Source of the DNA: an uncultured Clostridia bacterium | GTDB taxonomy: Bacteria > Bacillota > Clostridia > TANB77 > CAG-508 | Assembly (NCBI GenBank): GCA_934182465.1 | Contig: CAKPRG010000013.1 | Location: 1 to 5,879 of the forward strand | Reading direction: 5' to 3' | DNA: 5,879 nucleotides | Part shown: one piece after another, positions 1 through 5,879 of the stretch | Layout of the letters: the number at the start of each line of letters is the position of its first letter | How positions within the stretch are numbered: the first letter of the stretch is position 1 | Position numbers and translations under genes: made by a program | Notes under the pieces: model-generated | The model's database searches: none | Seen by the model: only the letters and a program-made list of their open reading frames with translations | What the model was told of the DNA's origin: nothing

Positions 1-1215
1 ATACTTTCCTAGCCATTTTATTTTATAAGATAAAATATCTGATGATTGTAGTACCGGAGCATTGTCACTAGTTTCTACTTGAGAAATACATTTTCCAAAC
101 CCTTCTTTTGAAGTTCCACAAATAATATCAACATATTTTGAAAGTATGTTTTTTTGATTTGTAATTTTTGAAATTAGTTTTAATTCTTCACTTAAGACTA
201 TTTTATTTTCATTATCAGATATGGCTAAGTCAATAGAAAATATATGTTTTGGTAATATATAAATATCTGATGTGTTGTAGTATCTTTGATATTTAAAATC
301 TTTTATATTGTTATTATTTTTGATACTTAAAATAACCGTATATGTGTCAGCCTCTTTAAATACGTTTATATAACTTAAATCTAAAAGCTCAATTATTTGT
401 TTATTTAAGATATATTTCCTCAGTGCGATACAGTCAGATTGAACTAAAAATGCAATAGGGTTTATAAAAGATAAAACGCCATTATCTTTTAATAATTTTT
501 TTAGTGCATTTTCTATAAAATAAATATATAAATTTGGTTTATTAACTTGATTATTATTAAAAGAAATATAATTTGTTAAATTGTATAATTTTGATATTTT
601 TTTGTAAGGTATGTATGGAGGATTTCCTATTACAACATCAAATCCGCCTTTTTCGTGGAATACTTCTGAAAAATAGATTTCAAAATCAAAAGTTCCGTCT
701 TTTGTTAGTTCTTTTATTGTCGCATCAATTTGTTTTTTCAAACGTCTTTTTTCTGATTTTCTTGTTTCATTAAAGAATTGTGGTTTTAACTCTTCCAACT
801 GTTTGAATAATGTATCATTAAACAAGTTGCGTTCAACACCTAGCAAAGAATTGCCACAAACAATTTTATAATCTAAGTTTGGAAGTGCCTTAATATTTTC
901 AATATCTTCTTCATCTACAACAAGTGATAACCAAAGTCTTAATTTAGCAATTTCTACGGCACCGGATTCTATATCTACGCCATAAATAGAATTTTGGATT
1001 GCTTGACGTTTATATTCATAAGTGGTTCTTTTCTTTGCTTCCGGCAAAAATCCTGATTCTACAAGAGCAATTCTTGCTCTCACAATTTCATTCAACATTC
1101 CAATAGGGAAAGCACCTGAACCTATCGCAGGGTCGCATATTTTAATATCTTCCAATGCCTTATCTATCGCTTTTGCATTATTTTTTATAGAGTCTGAAAA
1201 AATGTAATTAATGCA
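1..1215 (-). pseudogene. Eco57I/type IIG-like N6-adenine DNA methyltransferase, N-terminally truncated and open at the C-terminal side
   Basis: The minus-strand frame is open for 405 codons from 1215 down to 1, and nearly every segment matches the gamma-type N6-adenine methyltransferases found in type IIG restriction-modification enzymes and PglX-like proteins. Numbering from 1215, the SAM-binding motif I (DPAIGSGAF) is at residues 28-36. It is followed by a YGVDIE segment, AVEIAKLRLWLSL, and a KIVCGNSL segment. The catalytic motif IV NPPY is at residues 198-201 (about 613-624), just after FDFEIYFSEVFHEKGGFD. The segments GVLSFINP and LRKYILN, and a later CGTSKEGFGK, fit the family's order and suggest the start of a TaqI-like target-recognition domain, which runs off the left edge. 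Such enzymes normally have a few hundred residues before motif I, including a nuclease or helical domain. Here only 27 remain, and the frame is closed upstream by a stop at 1216-1218 with no ATG/GTG/TTG in between. I infer a broken gene, or a gene cut by an assembly join. Whether the lost part carried an endonuclease cannot be seen. Confidence 0.92.
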
Positions 1216-1219
1216 TTAA
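1198..1219. other. Head-to-head junction of two 5'-truncated genes
   Basis: The methyltransferase frame on the minus strand ends at a stop read at 1218-1216, and the ATPase frame on the plus strand begins after a stop at 1195-1197. Between these points the two coding frames overlap by about 18 nt. There is no promoter, start codon or ribosome binding site for either gene. Two divergent genes that both lack their N-terminal half at the same point imply a breakpoint, from inversion, deletion or a contig join. The exact break cannot be placed to the base without an intact relative. Confidence 0.75.
1208..1219. repeat. 12-bp perfect palindrome TTAATGCATTAA at the breakpoint
   Basis: TTAATGCATTAA is its own reverse complement over all 12 bases, and the symmetry breaks at the next pair (A1207/A1220). 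It lies exactly at the meeting point of the two truncated genes. It supplies the stop codon that closes the methyltransferase frame (TTA at 1216-1218 read in reverse). In AT-rich DNA such a palindrome can arise by chance, so a role in the rearrangement is only inferred. Confidence 0.6.
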
Positions 1220-1737
1220 ATGATTATATAAAACCATACATAGAAAAAGCGTCTCTAGATGAGTATAGAGAATATTTGCCAAATTTTGATTATGCAAACA
1301 AAATGCTTAAATTAAGAGAACCAAAAACTACATATAATGAACAAGTCTCTAGTAGCTCTGATCATATGTTTCTTCATTTATGCTTGTTTTTTGGACTACA
1401 TGAAATGTTATTAGATAAAGAGTTACCTTATGTACCTCCATTTATAATTATTGACCAACCGACAAGACCTTATTTTGTAAATACAGAAAATAACTTTGAA
1501 TATAAAACAAGTGAACAACAAATTGATAAAAAGAACGACTGGAGTAAAGTTTTAAACATTTTTGAACTATTAGATATGTTCATGAATAAAATACTTGAAA
1601 ACAAAAAACATTTTCAAATAATATTGTTAGAACATGTATCAAAAAATGCTTGGAAAGATACAAAACATATTCATTTAGTGGAGGAATTTGATGGTCAAAA
1701 AAATGCATTAATTCCACCAGATTTTGAAAAAAATAGT

Positions 1738-1741
1738 GAGG
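1738..1741 (+). promoter_or_regulatory. Ribosome binding site deciding the ATG at 1748
   Basis: GAGG lies 6 nt before the ATG at 1748-1750, inside the last codons of the upstream ATPase gene. This favours 1748 over the in-frame TTG at 1724, which would overlap the upstream gene and has no comparable site. The ATPase stop and this ATG are separated by one base, the usual arrangement for translational coupling. Confidence 0.65.
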
Positions 1742-1747
1742 CCTAAC

Positions 1748-2647
1748 ATGTTTGAAACTTTACAAAAACATTTAATAACAAATTTTGAAAAGGAATTGTT
1801 CAATGAAGCTATAAACAATTTAAATAGTAATTCAAGAATACGCTTTTCTAATTTTTCTTATGTTATGAGAGAACTTTTGGATACCGTATTATATCGTTTA
1901 GCAAAGGATGATTTCGTTTTAAATGCACAATGGTATAAAAAAGAAAATGATCGTAAAGTTACAAGAAAACAAAGACTTAAATATATAATTCAAGGTATTT
2001 ATAATGATTTTTATTTTACTACTCTACTAAATTTGGATATTGAAGATAGAATATCGAACTTAAATAAATTTATAAGTGGAACTTTATCTAAACATACACA
2101 TATTACTGAAGAAGCACTTAATTACAGCAATGAACAAATAGAAAGTTTCATTTTAGATTCAGAAAATACGATTAACAATTTTATAGTAATTATTGACGAT
2201 TTGAAAAAGGAAATATCTAATAAATTATTAGATTTTTTATATGATTCAGTTCAACAAGCATTTTTAAATGAAGCATATAGTGATTTAGATATACTATCAA
2301 CAAATACAGAAGTAGAATATTGGGATGTTGAAAATATTAGTTCTATAAATATAAAAAATAGTCTTATCTCCGGTACAATATCAGGCAAAGTATATGTAAA
2401 GTTATTATAAGGTTCAAATAGAGAACTTTGTATAGGAGAGGGTGCAGAAATTGAAGATGCATATCCATTCTGTACGACATTCTTTTTTGAGATTCCTACA
2501 GAGAAAGAGGTCTTTGAAGAATTAGGTATTACTGAAAAGGATATCAATAAAGTAGAGACAGAAATTTATAAATATTTTATTGGTAAAATATTACGCAATA
2601 TAAAATTTAAGGAACCTATTATTAATACAAATAGTTTTTATAAATAA
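1748..2647 (+). pseudogene. Probable pPIWI-associating nuclease family protein, interrupted by one in-frame stop
   Basis: The gene starts at ATG 1748 with a good ribosome binding site and reads 220 residues to a TAA at 2408-2410. The same frame then continues for 78 more codons to a TAA at 2645-2647. The N-terminal half carries RIRFSNFSYVMRELL (about residues 31-45), followed by LYRLAKDDFV and RKQRLKYIIQG. The middle has a SKHTHITEE segment at about residue 117, and the C-terminal half has DLDILSTNTEVE. As I recall the family of predicted pPIWI-associating nucleases (pP_pnuc_1), this order of motifs fits, as does its C-terminal LxYGSxS...GDG...FPF block. Here that block is split: VYVKLL precedes the stop, and GSNREL, GEGAEIEDAYPF and TTFFFEIP follow it. 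The stop falls where the family has the Y of YGS, so a single TAT/TAC to TAA change explains it. The nuclease activity is a prediction for the family and no catalytic residue is proven. Coupling to the DUF3732 ATPase suggests both belonged to one defence system. Confidence 0.6.
2408..2410 (+). other. In-frame TAA splitting the nuclease-like gene
   Basis: The TAA follows codon 220. The next codons, in the same frame, read GSNRELCIGEGAEIED and remain open for 78 codons with composition like that of the upstream part. No frameshift is needed, so a point mutation or a base-call error is the simplest reading. No start codon or ribosome binding site close after the TAA suggests that the downstream part is a separate gene. 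Confidence 0.7.
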
Positions 2648-2696
2648 TGTAGATTCAATCTCAAAGATATATTAATCTTGTTTTAATAGATAAATT

Positions 2697-2812
2697 ACAA
2701 TTTGCTCCACGCTCACAGAGTTTCGCTTTAAGCACTTCGTGCAAGTTCGCTCAATCTGTTCGCTATCCGGACTAGCGTCCGTCCGCAAATCCGCTCGTCA
2801 GTCCCGCCATTT
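2697..2812. repeat. GC-rich, hexamer-repeating intergenic tract
   Basis: Over 2701-2810, 60 of 110 bases are G or C, while the flanking genes are strongly AT-rich. TTCGCT occurs three times in the same orientation, at 2722-2727, 2746-2751 and 2759-2764, and an inverted copy (AGCGAA) lies at 2901-2906. Two small hairpins are visible: GCAC-TTC-GTGC (about 2732-2742), and CGGAC/GTCCG with a TAGC loop (2768-2781). No long open frame, tRNA shape or known riboswitch is apparent. It could be a dispersed intergenic element, a small structured RNA, or the remnant of a mobile unit; the sequence alone does not decide. Confidence 0.45.
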
Positions 2813-2843
2813 AAAAGGCTTCACATCAAGTGAAGCCTTTTTT
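2813..2843 (+). terminator. Rho-independent terminator after the defence genes
   Basis: A 12-bp uninterrupted stem pairs AAAAGGCTTCAC (2813-2824) with GTGAAGCCTTTT (2830-2841) across a 5-nt ATCAA loop. The right arm runs into a stretch of six T (2838-2843). The A run on the left arm could also let it act on the minus strand. It lies about 165 nt past the end of the nuclease-like frame and separates that operon from the surface protein gene. Confidence 0.88.
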
Positions 2844-2876
2844 GTCGTTCCTTCCTAGATTGAGTATCAAATTTTA

Positions 2877-2953
2877 TGTCATTCTGAAATCGTTTGACAA
2901 AGCGAACAAACGAAGAATAAGTTTTGTGAGCCTGTCCCCTGTGTGACAGAATC
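2877..2953. repeat. Possible degenerate dispersed intergenic repeat
   Basis: TGTCATTCTGA (2877-2887), then AGCGAA (2901-2906), CGAAGAATA (2911-2919) and GTGTGACAGAATC (2941-2953) resemble the parts of a widespread bacterial intergenic repeat of the form GTCATTCTGA-GCGAAG-GAAGAATC. The copy is imperfect and is interrupted after TTCTGA. The match is from memory of such elements, with no second copy in the window to compare, so this is tentative. Confidence 0.3.
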
Positions 2954-3103
2954 TTATAAACTTTCCAATCCAAAAACTAAACCCATAAATTTAGACAGAT
3001 GTATAACCCAAGAAACTCCTTACACCAACCCTTTCAGAGATAATGTTGTAAAATGTAAACAAATAATCATAAATACTTAATTTTAAGAATGTTTATTTTA
3101 TAA
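2954..3103. other. AT-rich intergenic stretch with no recognised feature
   Basis: This completes the gene-free interval between the nuclease-like gene and the surface protein gene. I see no open frame with a ribosome binding site, no clear hairpin and no repeat in it. It probably serves as upstream DNA for the promoter that begins at 3104. Confidence 0.5.
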
Positions 3104-3133
3104 TTGACAAAACAAGAAGTTTACAGTTATAAG
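3104..3133 (+). promoter_or_regulatory. Sigma70-type promoter of the surface protein gene
   Basis: A perfect -35 box TTGACA lies at 3104-3109. An 18-bp spacer separates it from TATAAG at 3128-3133, which matches the TATAAT consensus at five of six bases. Reading the -10 as TTATAA (3127-3132) gives a 17-bp spacer. Transcription would start near 3140, leaving a leader of roughly 15 nt before the ATG at 3156. Confidence 0.72.
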
Positions 3134-3144
3134 AGCATAAAAAC

Positions 3145-3150
3145 GGAAGA
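3145..3150 (+). promoter_or_regulatory. Ribosome binding site of the surface protein gene
   Basis: GGAAGA ends 5 nt before the ATG at 3156-3158, and the first residues form a textbook signal peptide, so the start is well supported. Confidence 0.7.
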
Positions 3151-3155
3151 AAGAC

Positions 3156-5879
3156 ATGAAAAAAAGATTTTATTCTATACTAGGGATTATTATATGTGTA
3201 ATGATGTTGCAAATGCCAGTATGGGCAAGCGTTTCTACGTGGAGTGATTTAAATGATGCGGCGAACAATGCTTCGGAAGGTGCTACAGTAAATATTATTA
3301 ATGACATTACGGCAGACGGTTCGTCGATTGGCTTTTTGCAAAAAGTTTTAAAATTAGATTTTGGAAATTATAAAATAAATGGTGGTTCATATTCAGATGA
3401 ATCGCCATTAGCTTTTTTAGGGGCTGGTGCTTCTGAAACAAAACTTGAGATTATAAAAGCGACATTCACAGGTTTTAATACAGAAAACGGAATTATAAAA
3501 GGAGCAAATCCCCGTATTGAATTGACTGATGTGTCTTTTGTTAATAATAAAGGAATGGCAATTAATAATGAGGGCTATAACGGCTTAGTTATTAATGCAA
3601 AAAATAGTGATGTAAACTTCAAAAACAATACAACTTACGGTATCAAATCTAATAGTAATGTGTATTTGAACGCTTATGACGGCAAAACAATAACTCTTGA
3701 TGATGCAATTAGTATTGATAACAATTTTGACGGTAATTTGGTTATCAATAACTCGTATAAGGCGGGTACTGATTTGAACGGTACTGTTATTTTGAATAAA
3801 AATGTTGATTTTGCAAGTTCAAACGGAACGATTTCGTTGGGTGCAAAATCAGCTTATAAAAATGGTACTTTGAAATTAGGTGTAACTCCAGCAAATTCAA
3901 AAGACTTTAGATTGTCTGTAGGCGGTGAAGCGACATTAGATATGCAAAATAATAATGTCGACAATCTAACAATGAGCAGATTTTCAGGTTCAGAAGATGC
4001 ACCTTTACATTTGAAATTAGATTATAACGCACAAACGGGTAAAATGGACTTGATTGTCGTAAGTGATAGTGCTGTAGGTGCAAGTACTCCGAGTATTATT
4101 GTTGATGAAATTAAGGTTCTTGTATCTGGTAATGCAACAAGTACAAAATACCTTGACGGTTTAGGTAAAACTGTTATTGAGGTTTCAAAGGACACTGTTA
4201 CTGCCATAAAAGATAATGAAACTTATATCTTTAACCCTATTGCTAACGAAATAGGTGCATATACTGTTGCAAAAACAAACAACATTAATAATTATTCTCT
4301 GCTACAAGATTTTATTCAAAATCAACAAAATAGTACAAGTATTGCCCTTTCTGATAATATTACTTTGACTAATGATTTAGGCGAACTTGCAGGTAATAAC
4401 AGAAATGCAACAATTTATGGTAACGGTTTTGCTATTGATGGAAATGGACATGATGGAGTTACTGTAAAATCTGGACAAACACTAGACTTTAATAAAATTA
4501 CTTTAAATAATTTCACAAACTCATATATTGTTGATAATGCCGGAACAGTAGAAATGTTTTCAACAAGTTTGAACAATGCAAATGCCAAAAATATAGGGAC
4601 ACTTAATTTAATCTCTTCTGCATTAGATGGTGTAACAATTGACAATGCTGATAAAGGAAGATTGAACATTGACTCGTCTATTTTAAACAACACAAAAATT
4701 AACCACCAAGGTTACGGCTATGATAATAGCATTTACTTATATGGCGAAAACACATTTAATAGCGGTTCAATTAACGAAGCATCATCAAAGAACGGTGCTA
4801 TTAGATTAACCTCTGGAGCAACAACTATAAACAACGGATTTAATGTATATTTAGAAACTCTCAATCTTGGAGATAATAATGGACAAACGCCTGTAACTTT
4901 AAATAACTTTGGTAATATTGATGTAAATAATCTAAAGTTATTTAATACAAATTTAAATAACAAAGGTAATATTAAAATTACTTTTGCAATGTATGATAAT
5001 ATGTCATCAAATGTTGTTAATGATGGTACTATTGAACTAAATAGTGGTGCATCATGGTATATTTCCCAAAACTCAACATTTAAAAATAATTCCACTGGAA
5101 ATTTAATAGTTGCTACACCTATGGAGACTAAATATGTTAAAAACACTGGAAAATTGATAAATGAAGGGCTAATTACTGCTAATATCCAAAATTTTGACCA
5201 AGAAACTCATTGGGCTCCATATTATTATGGTGAATTGACATCAAGTCTTGATAATATTGCAGGTTTAATCTACCAACAAGGTGATGGTAACAATGATTCA
5301 ATTTTCAATATCACAGGCGGAACAATTAATAATTCAAAAAAAATACAAAATTATCCAGATAAAAGTGGCGGTATCATAAATATTCTAGGTACTGTAAAAT
5401 CATTAGTACGTCTTGATAACTTCGACGGCAAAACCTTCGTTAAAAATGGTGGTGAATTACAAGTTGCAGGTTCAGAAACATCAAAAATTTTCACTACTAG
5501 TGGTAATGTAAACTTTGAAAACGGTTCAACTTTAAACCTTAGAGAAAGCACGATACCTGTAGGACAACAATTTTCTCCGGATAATTTAATTTTAGCGGAG
5601 AATGATACCTTAAATTTAAAAATGAAAGATGGTCTTACTCTAAATGTTACTGATTCTTCAGCAAAAGGTAATTTCAGCCTAAAAGAATTAGAGATTAAAG
5701 ACGGTACTGTACAAAACTGGAAATTAATTAATGATGACAATAACATTGATATCTACAAAAGAACTTCTTTAGACAAAGATTTTAAATTGATTAAGACTGC
5801 GTCTTCTGCAAGTGGTGTGAATTTTGTTACGTATGATAACTCAGTAGGTAATATTTCATACGGAACAAAAGACTTACAA
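3156..5879 (+). CDS. Large exported beta-helix surface protein (autotransporter/adhesin-like), 3' end beyond the window
   Basis: The frame is open for all 908 codons to the right edge. Residues 1-24 are a Sec signal peptide: MKKR, then a hydrophobic core (SILGIIICVMML), then a VWA-S site that predicts cleavage after A24. The mature part is rich in Asn, Gly, Ser, Thr and Asp. It contains no cysteine in what can be read; the only one, C14, is in the signal peptide. This composition is typical of long extracellular right-handed beta-helices. A segment at about residues 27-56 (WSDLNDAANNASEGATVNI, then NDITADG) is the kind of opening seen in polymorphic outer-membrane and pectate-lyase-fold adhesins. 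A similar unit recurs at about 376-455: LLQDFIQ, LSDNITLTNDL, GNGFAIDGNGHDG at 422-434, and SGQTLDF. Further on, irregular short turns of the form NxGxIxxxxLxxxxLxN appear (NNFGNIDVNNL, NNKGNIKI, VNDGTIEL). Adhesion or surface display is inferred from this architecture. A C-terminal beta-barrel or other anchor would lie outside the window. The gene has its own promoter and is separated from the upstream genes by a terminator. Confidence 0.8.
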   Translation, partial: MKKRFYSILGIIICVMMLQMPVWASVSTWSDLNDAANNASEGATVNIINDITADGSSIGFLQKVLKLDFGNYKINGGSYSDESPLAFLGAGASETKLEIIKATFTGFNTENGIIKGANPRIELTDVSFVNNKGMAINNEGYNGLVINAKNSDVNFKNNTTYGIKSNSNVYLNAYDGKTITLDDAISIDNNFDGNLVINNSYKAGTDLNGTVILNKNVDFASSNGTISLGAKSAYKNGTLKLGVTPANSKDFRLSVGGEATLDMQNNNVDNLTMSRFSGSEDAPLHLKLDYNAQTGKMDLIVVSDSAVGASTPSIIVDEIKVLVSGNATSTKYLDGLGKTVIEVSKDTVTAIKDNETYIFNPIANEIGAYTVAKTNNINNYSLLQDFIQNQQNSTSIALSDNITLTNDLGELAGNNRNATIYGNGFAIDGNGHDGVTVKSGQTLDFNKITLNNFTNSYIVDNAGTVEMFSTSLNNANAKNIGTLNLISSALDGVTIDNADKGRLNIDSSILNNTKINHQGYGYDNSIYLYGENTFNSGSINEASSKNGAIRLTSGATTINNGFNVYLETLNLGDNNGQTPVTLNNFGNIDVNNLKLFNTNLNNKGNIKITFAMYDNMSSNVVNDGTIELNSGASWYISQNSTFKNNSTGNLIVATPMETKYVKNTGKLINEGLITANIQNFDQETHWAPYYYGELTSSLDNIAGLIYQQGDGNNDSIFNITGGTINNSKKIQNYPDKSGGIINILGTVKSLVRLDNFDGKTFVKNGGELQVAGSETSKIFTTSGNVNFENGSTLNLRESTIPVGQQFSPDNLILAENDTLNLKMKDGLTLNVTDSSAKGNFSLKELEIKDGTVQNWKLINDDNNIDIYKRTSLDKDFKLIKTASSASGVNFVTYDNSVGNISYGTKDLQ

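Larger units (their letters stand above)
1198..1746 (+). pseudogene. C-terminal fragment of a DUF3732-type SMC/Rad50-like ATPase
   Basis: The plus frame is open from just after the TGA at 1195-1197 to the TAA at 1744-1746, giving 182 residues. No ATG or GTG sits near the left end; the first plausible start, TTG at 1276, lies inside conserved-looking sequence and has no clear ribosome binding site. The visible part matches the C-terminal ATPase lobe of DUF3732 proteins. SSSSDHMFLHLCLFFGLHE (about residues 51-69) stands where the ABC signature and following helix fall. FIIIDQPTRPYF (residues 82-93) is the Walker B strand with the family's DQP in place of the usual DE. IILLEH (about 141-146) is the H-loop strand, and NALIPPDF closes the protein. 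Full members are about 600 residues long, with Walker A and a coiled coil that are absent here. The family is known from predicted ABC three-component conflict systems; that role is inferred from the family. The gene lies 1 nt upstream of the nuclease-like gene, so the two were probably co-translated. Confidence 0.75.

Noticed and set aside
573..773. 66-codon plus-strand open frame
   Set aside because: It lies wholly inside the methyltransferase coding frame on the other strand and has a low-complexity, Phe/Leu-rich product with no ribosome binding site.
1022..1207. 61-codon plus-strand open frame
   Set aside because: It is antisense to the motif I region of the methyltransferase, and its product looks like a reverse translation of that conserved sequence.
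2251..2547. 98-codon minus-strand open frame crossing the TAA of the nuclease-like gene
   Set aside because: It is antisense to sequence that is conserved in the plus frame on both sides of the stop, and it has no start signals of its own.
2697..2812. Integron attC site or tRNA gene
   Set aside because: I found no RYYYAAC/GTTRRRY core pair, and no T-loop or cloverleaf pattern, despite the GC-rich hairpins and the GTCCCGCCA string.
2894..2922. Second TTGACA box at 2894-2899 as a promoter
   Set aside because: The best -10 at the right distance, AATAAG, matches only four of six consensus positions, and no gene starts nearby.
4022..5746. Four minus-strand open frames of 61-137 codons
   Set aside because: All are antisense shadows of the surface protein gene. 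Asn/Thr-rich coding sequence gives long Val/Leu/Phe-rich frames on the opposite strand.
1..5879. CRISPR array
   Set aside because: No regularly spaced direct repeats of 20 bp or more were seen. The only repeats are short hexamers and the degenerate codon-level repeats of the surface protein.

Overview
The window is AT-rich bacterial DNA. Its layout suggests a defence-gene remnant region next to the start of a large exported surface protein gene. The surface protein has a Sec signal peptide and an Asn-rich beta-helix-like body of the autotransporter/polymorphic-adhesin type, which favours a bacterium with an outer membrane, perhaps a gut-associated AT-rich lineage. I cannot name the taxon: there are no rRNA, tRNA or marker genes here.

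Positions 1-1215 (minus strand) encode 405 in-frame codons of an Eco57I/type IIG-like N6-adenine DNA methyltransferase. Both signature motifs are present (motif I DPAIGSGAF and motif IV NPPY), as is the start of a target-recognition region. The reading frame runs off the left edge at its C-terminal side. On its N-terminal side it meets a stop at 1216-1218 with no start codon and no N-terminal domain.

Positions 1198-1746 (plus strand) encode the last 182 residues of a DUF3732-type SMC/Rad50-like ATPase, which also lacks its N-terminal part. The two truncated genes therefore abut head to head at about 1198-1218, on a 12-bp perfect palindrome. This is a rearrangement breakpoint or an assembly chimera. 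One nucleotide after the ATPase stop comes a gene (1748-2647) that resembles the predicted pPIWI-associating nuclease family. It is interrupted by one in-frame TAA at 2408-2410, beyond which the conserved family sequence continues in the same frame. The ATPase and nuclease genes look like the tail of one translationally coupled defence operon.

Positions 2648-3155 hold no gene. They contain a compact GC-rich tract (about 55% G+C) with repeated TTCGCT hexamers, a strong rho-independent terminator (2813-2843), a short tract resembling a dispersed intergenic repeat, and a good sigma70-type promoter (3104-3133).

Positions 3156-5879 are the first 908 codons of the surface protein, which continues past the right edge. 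Nothing ties it functionally to the defence genes.
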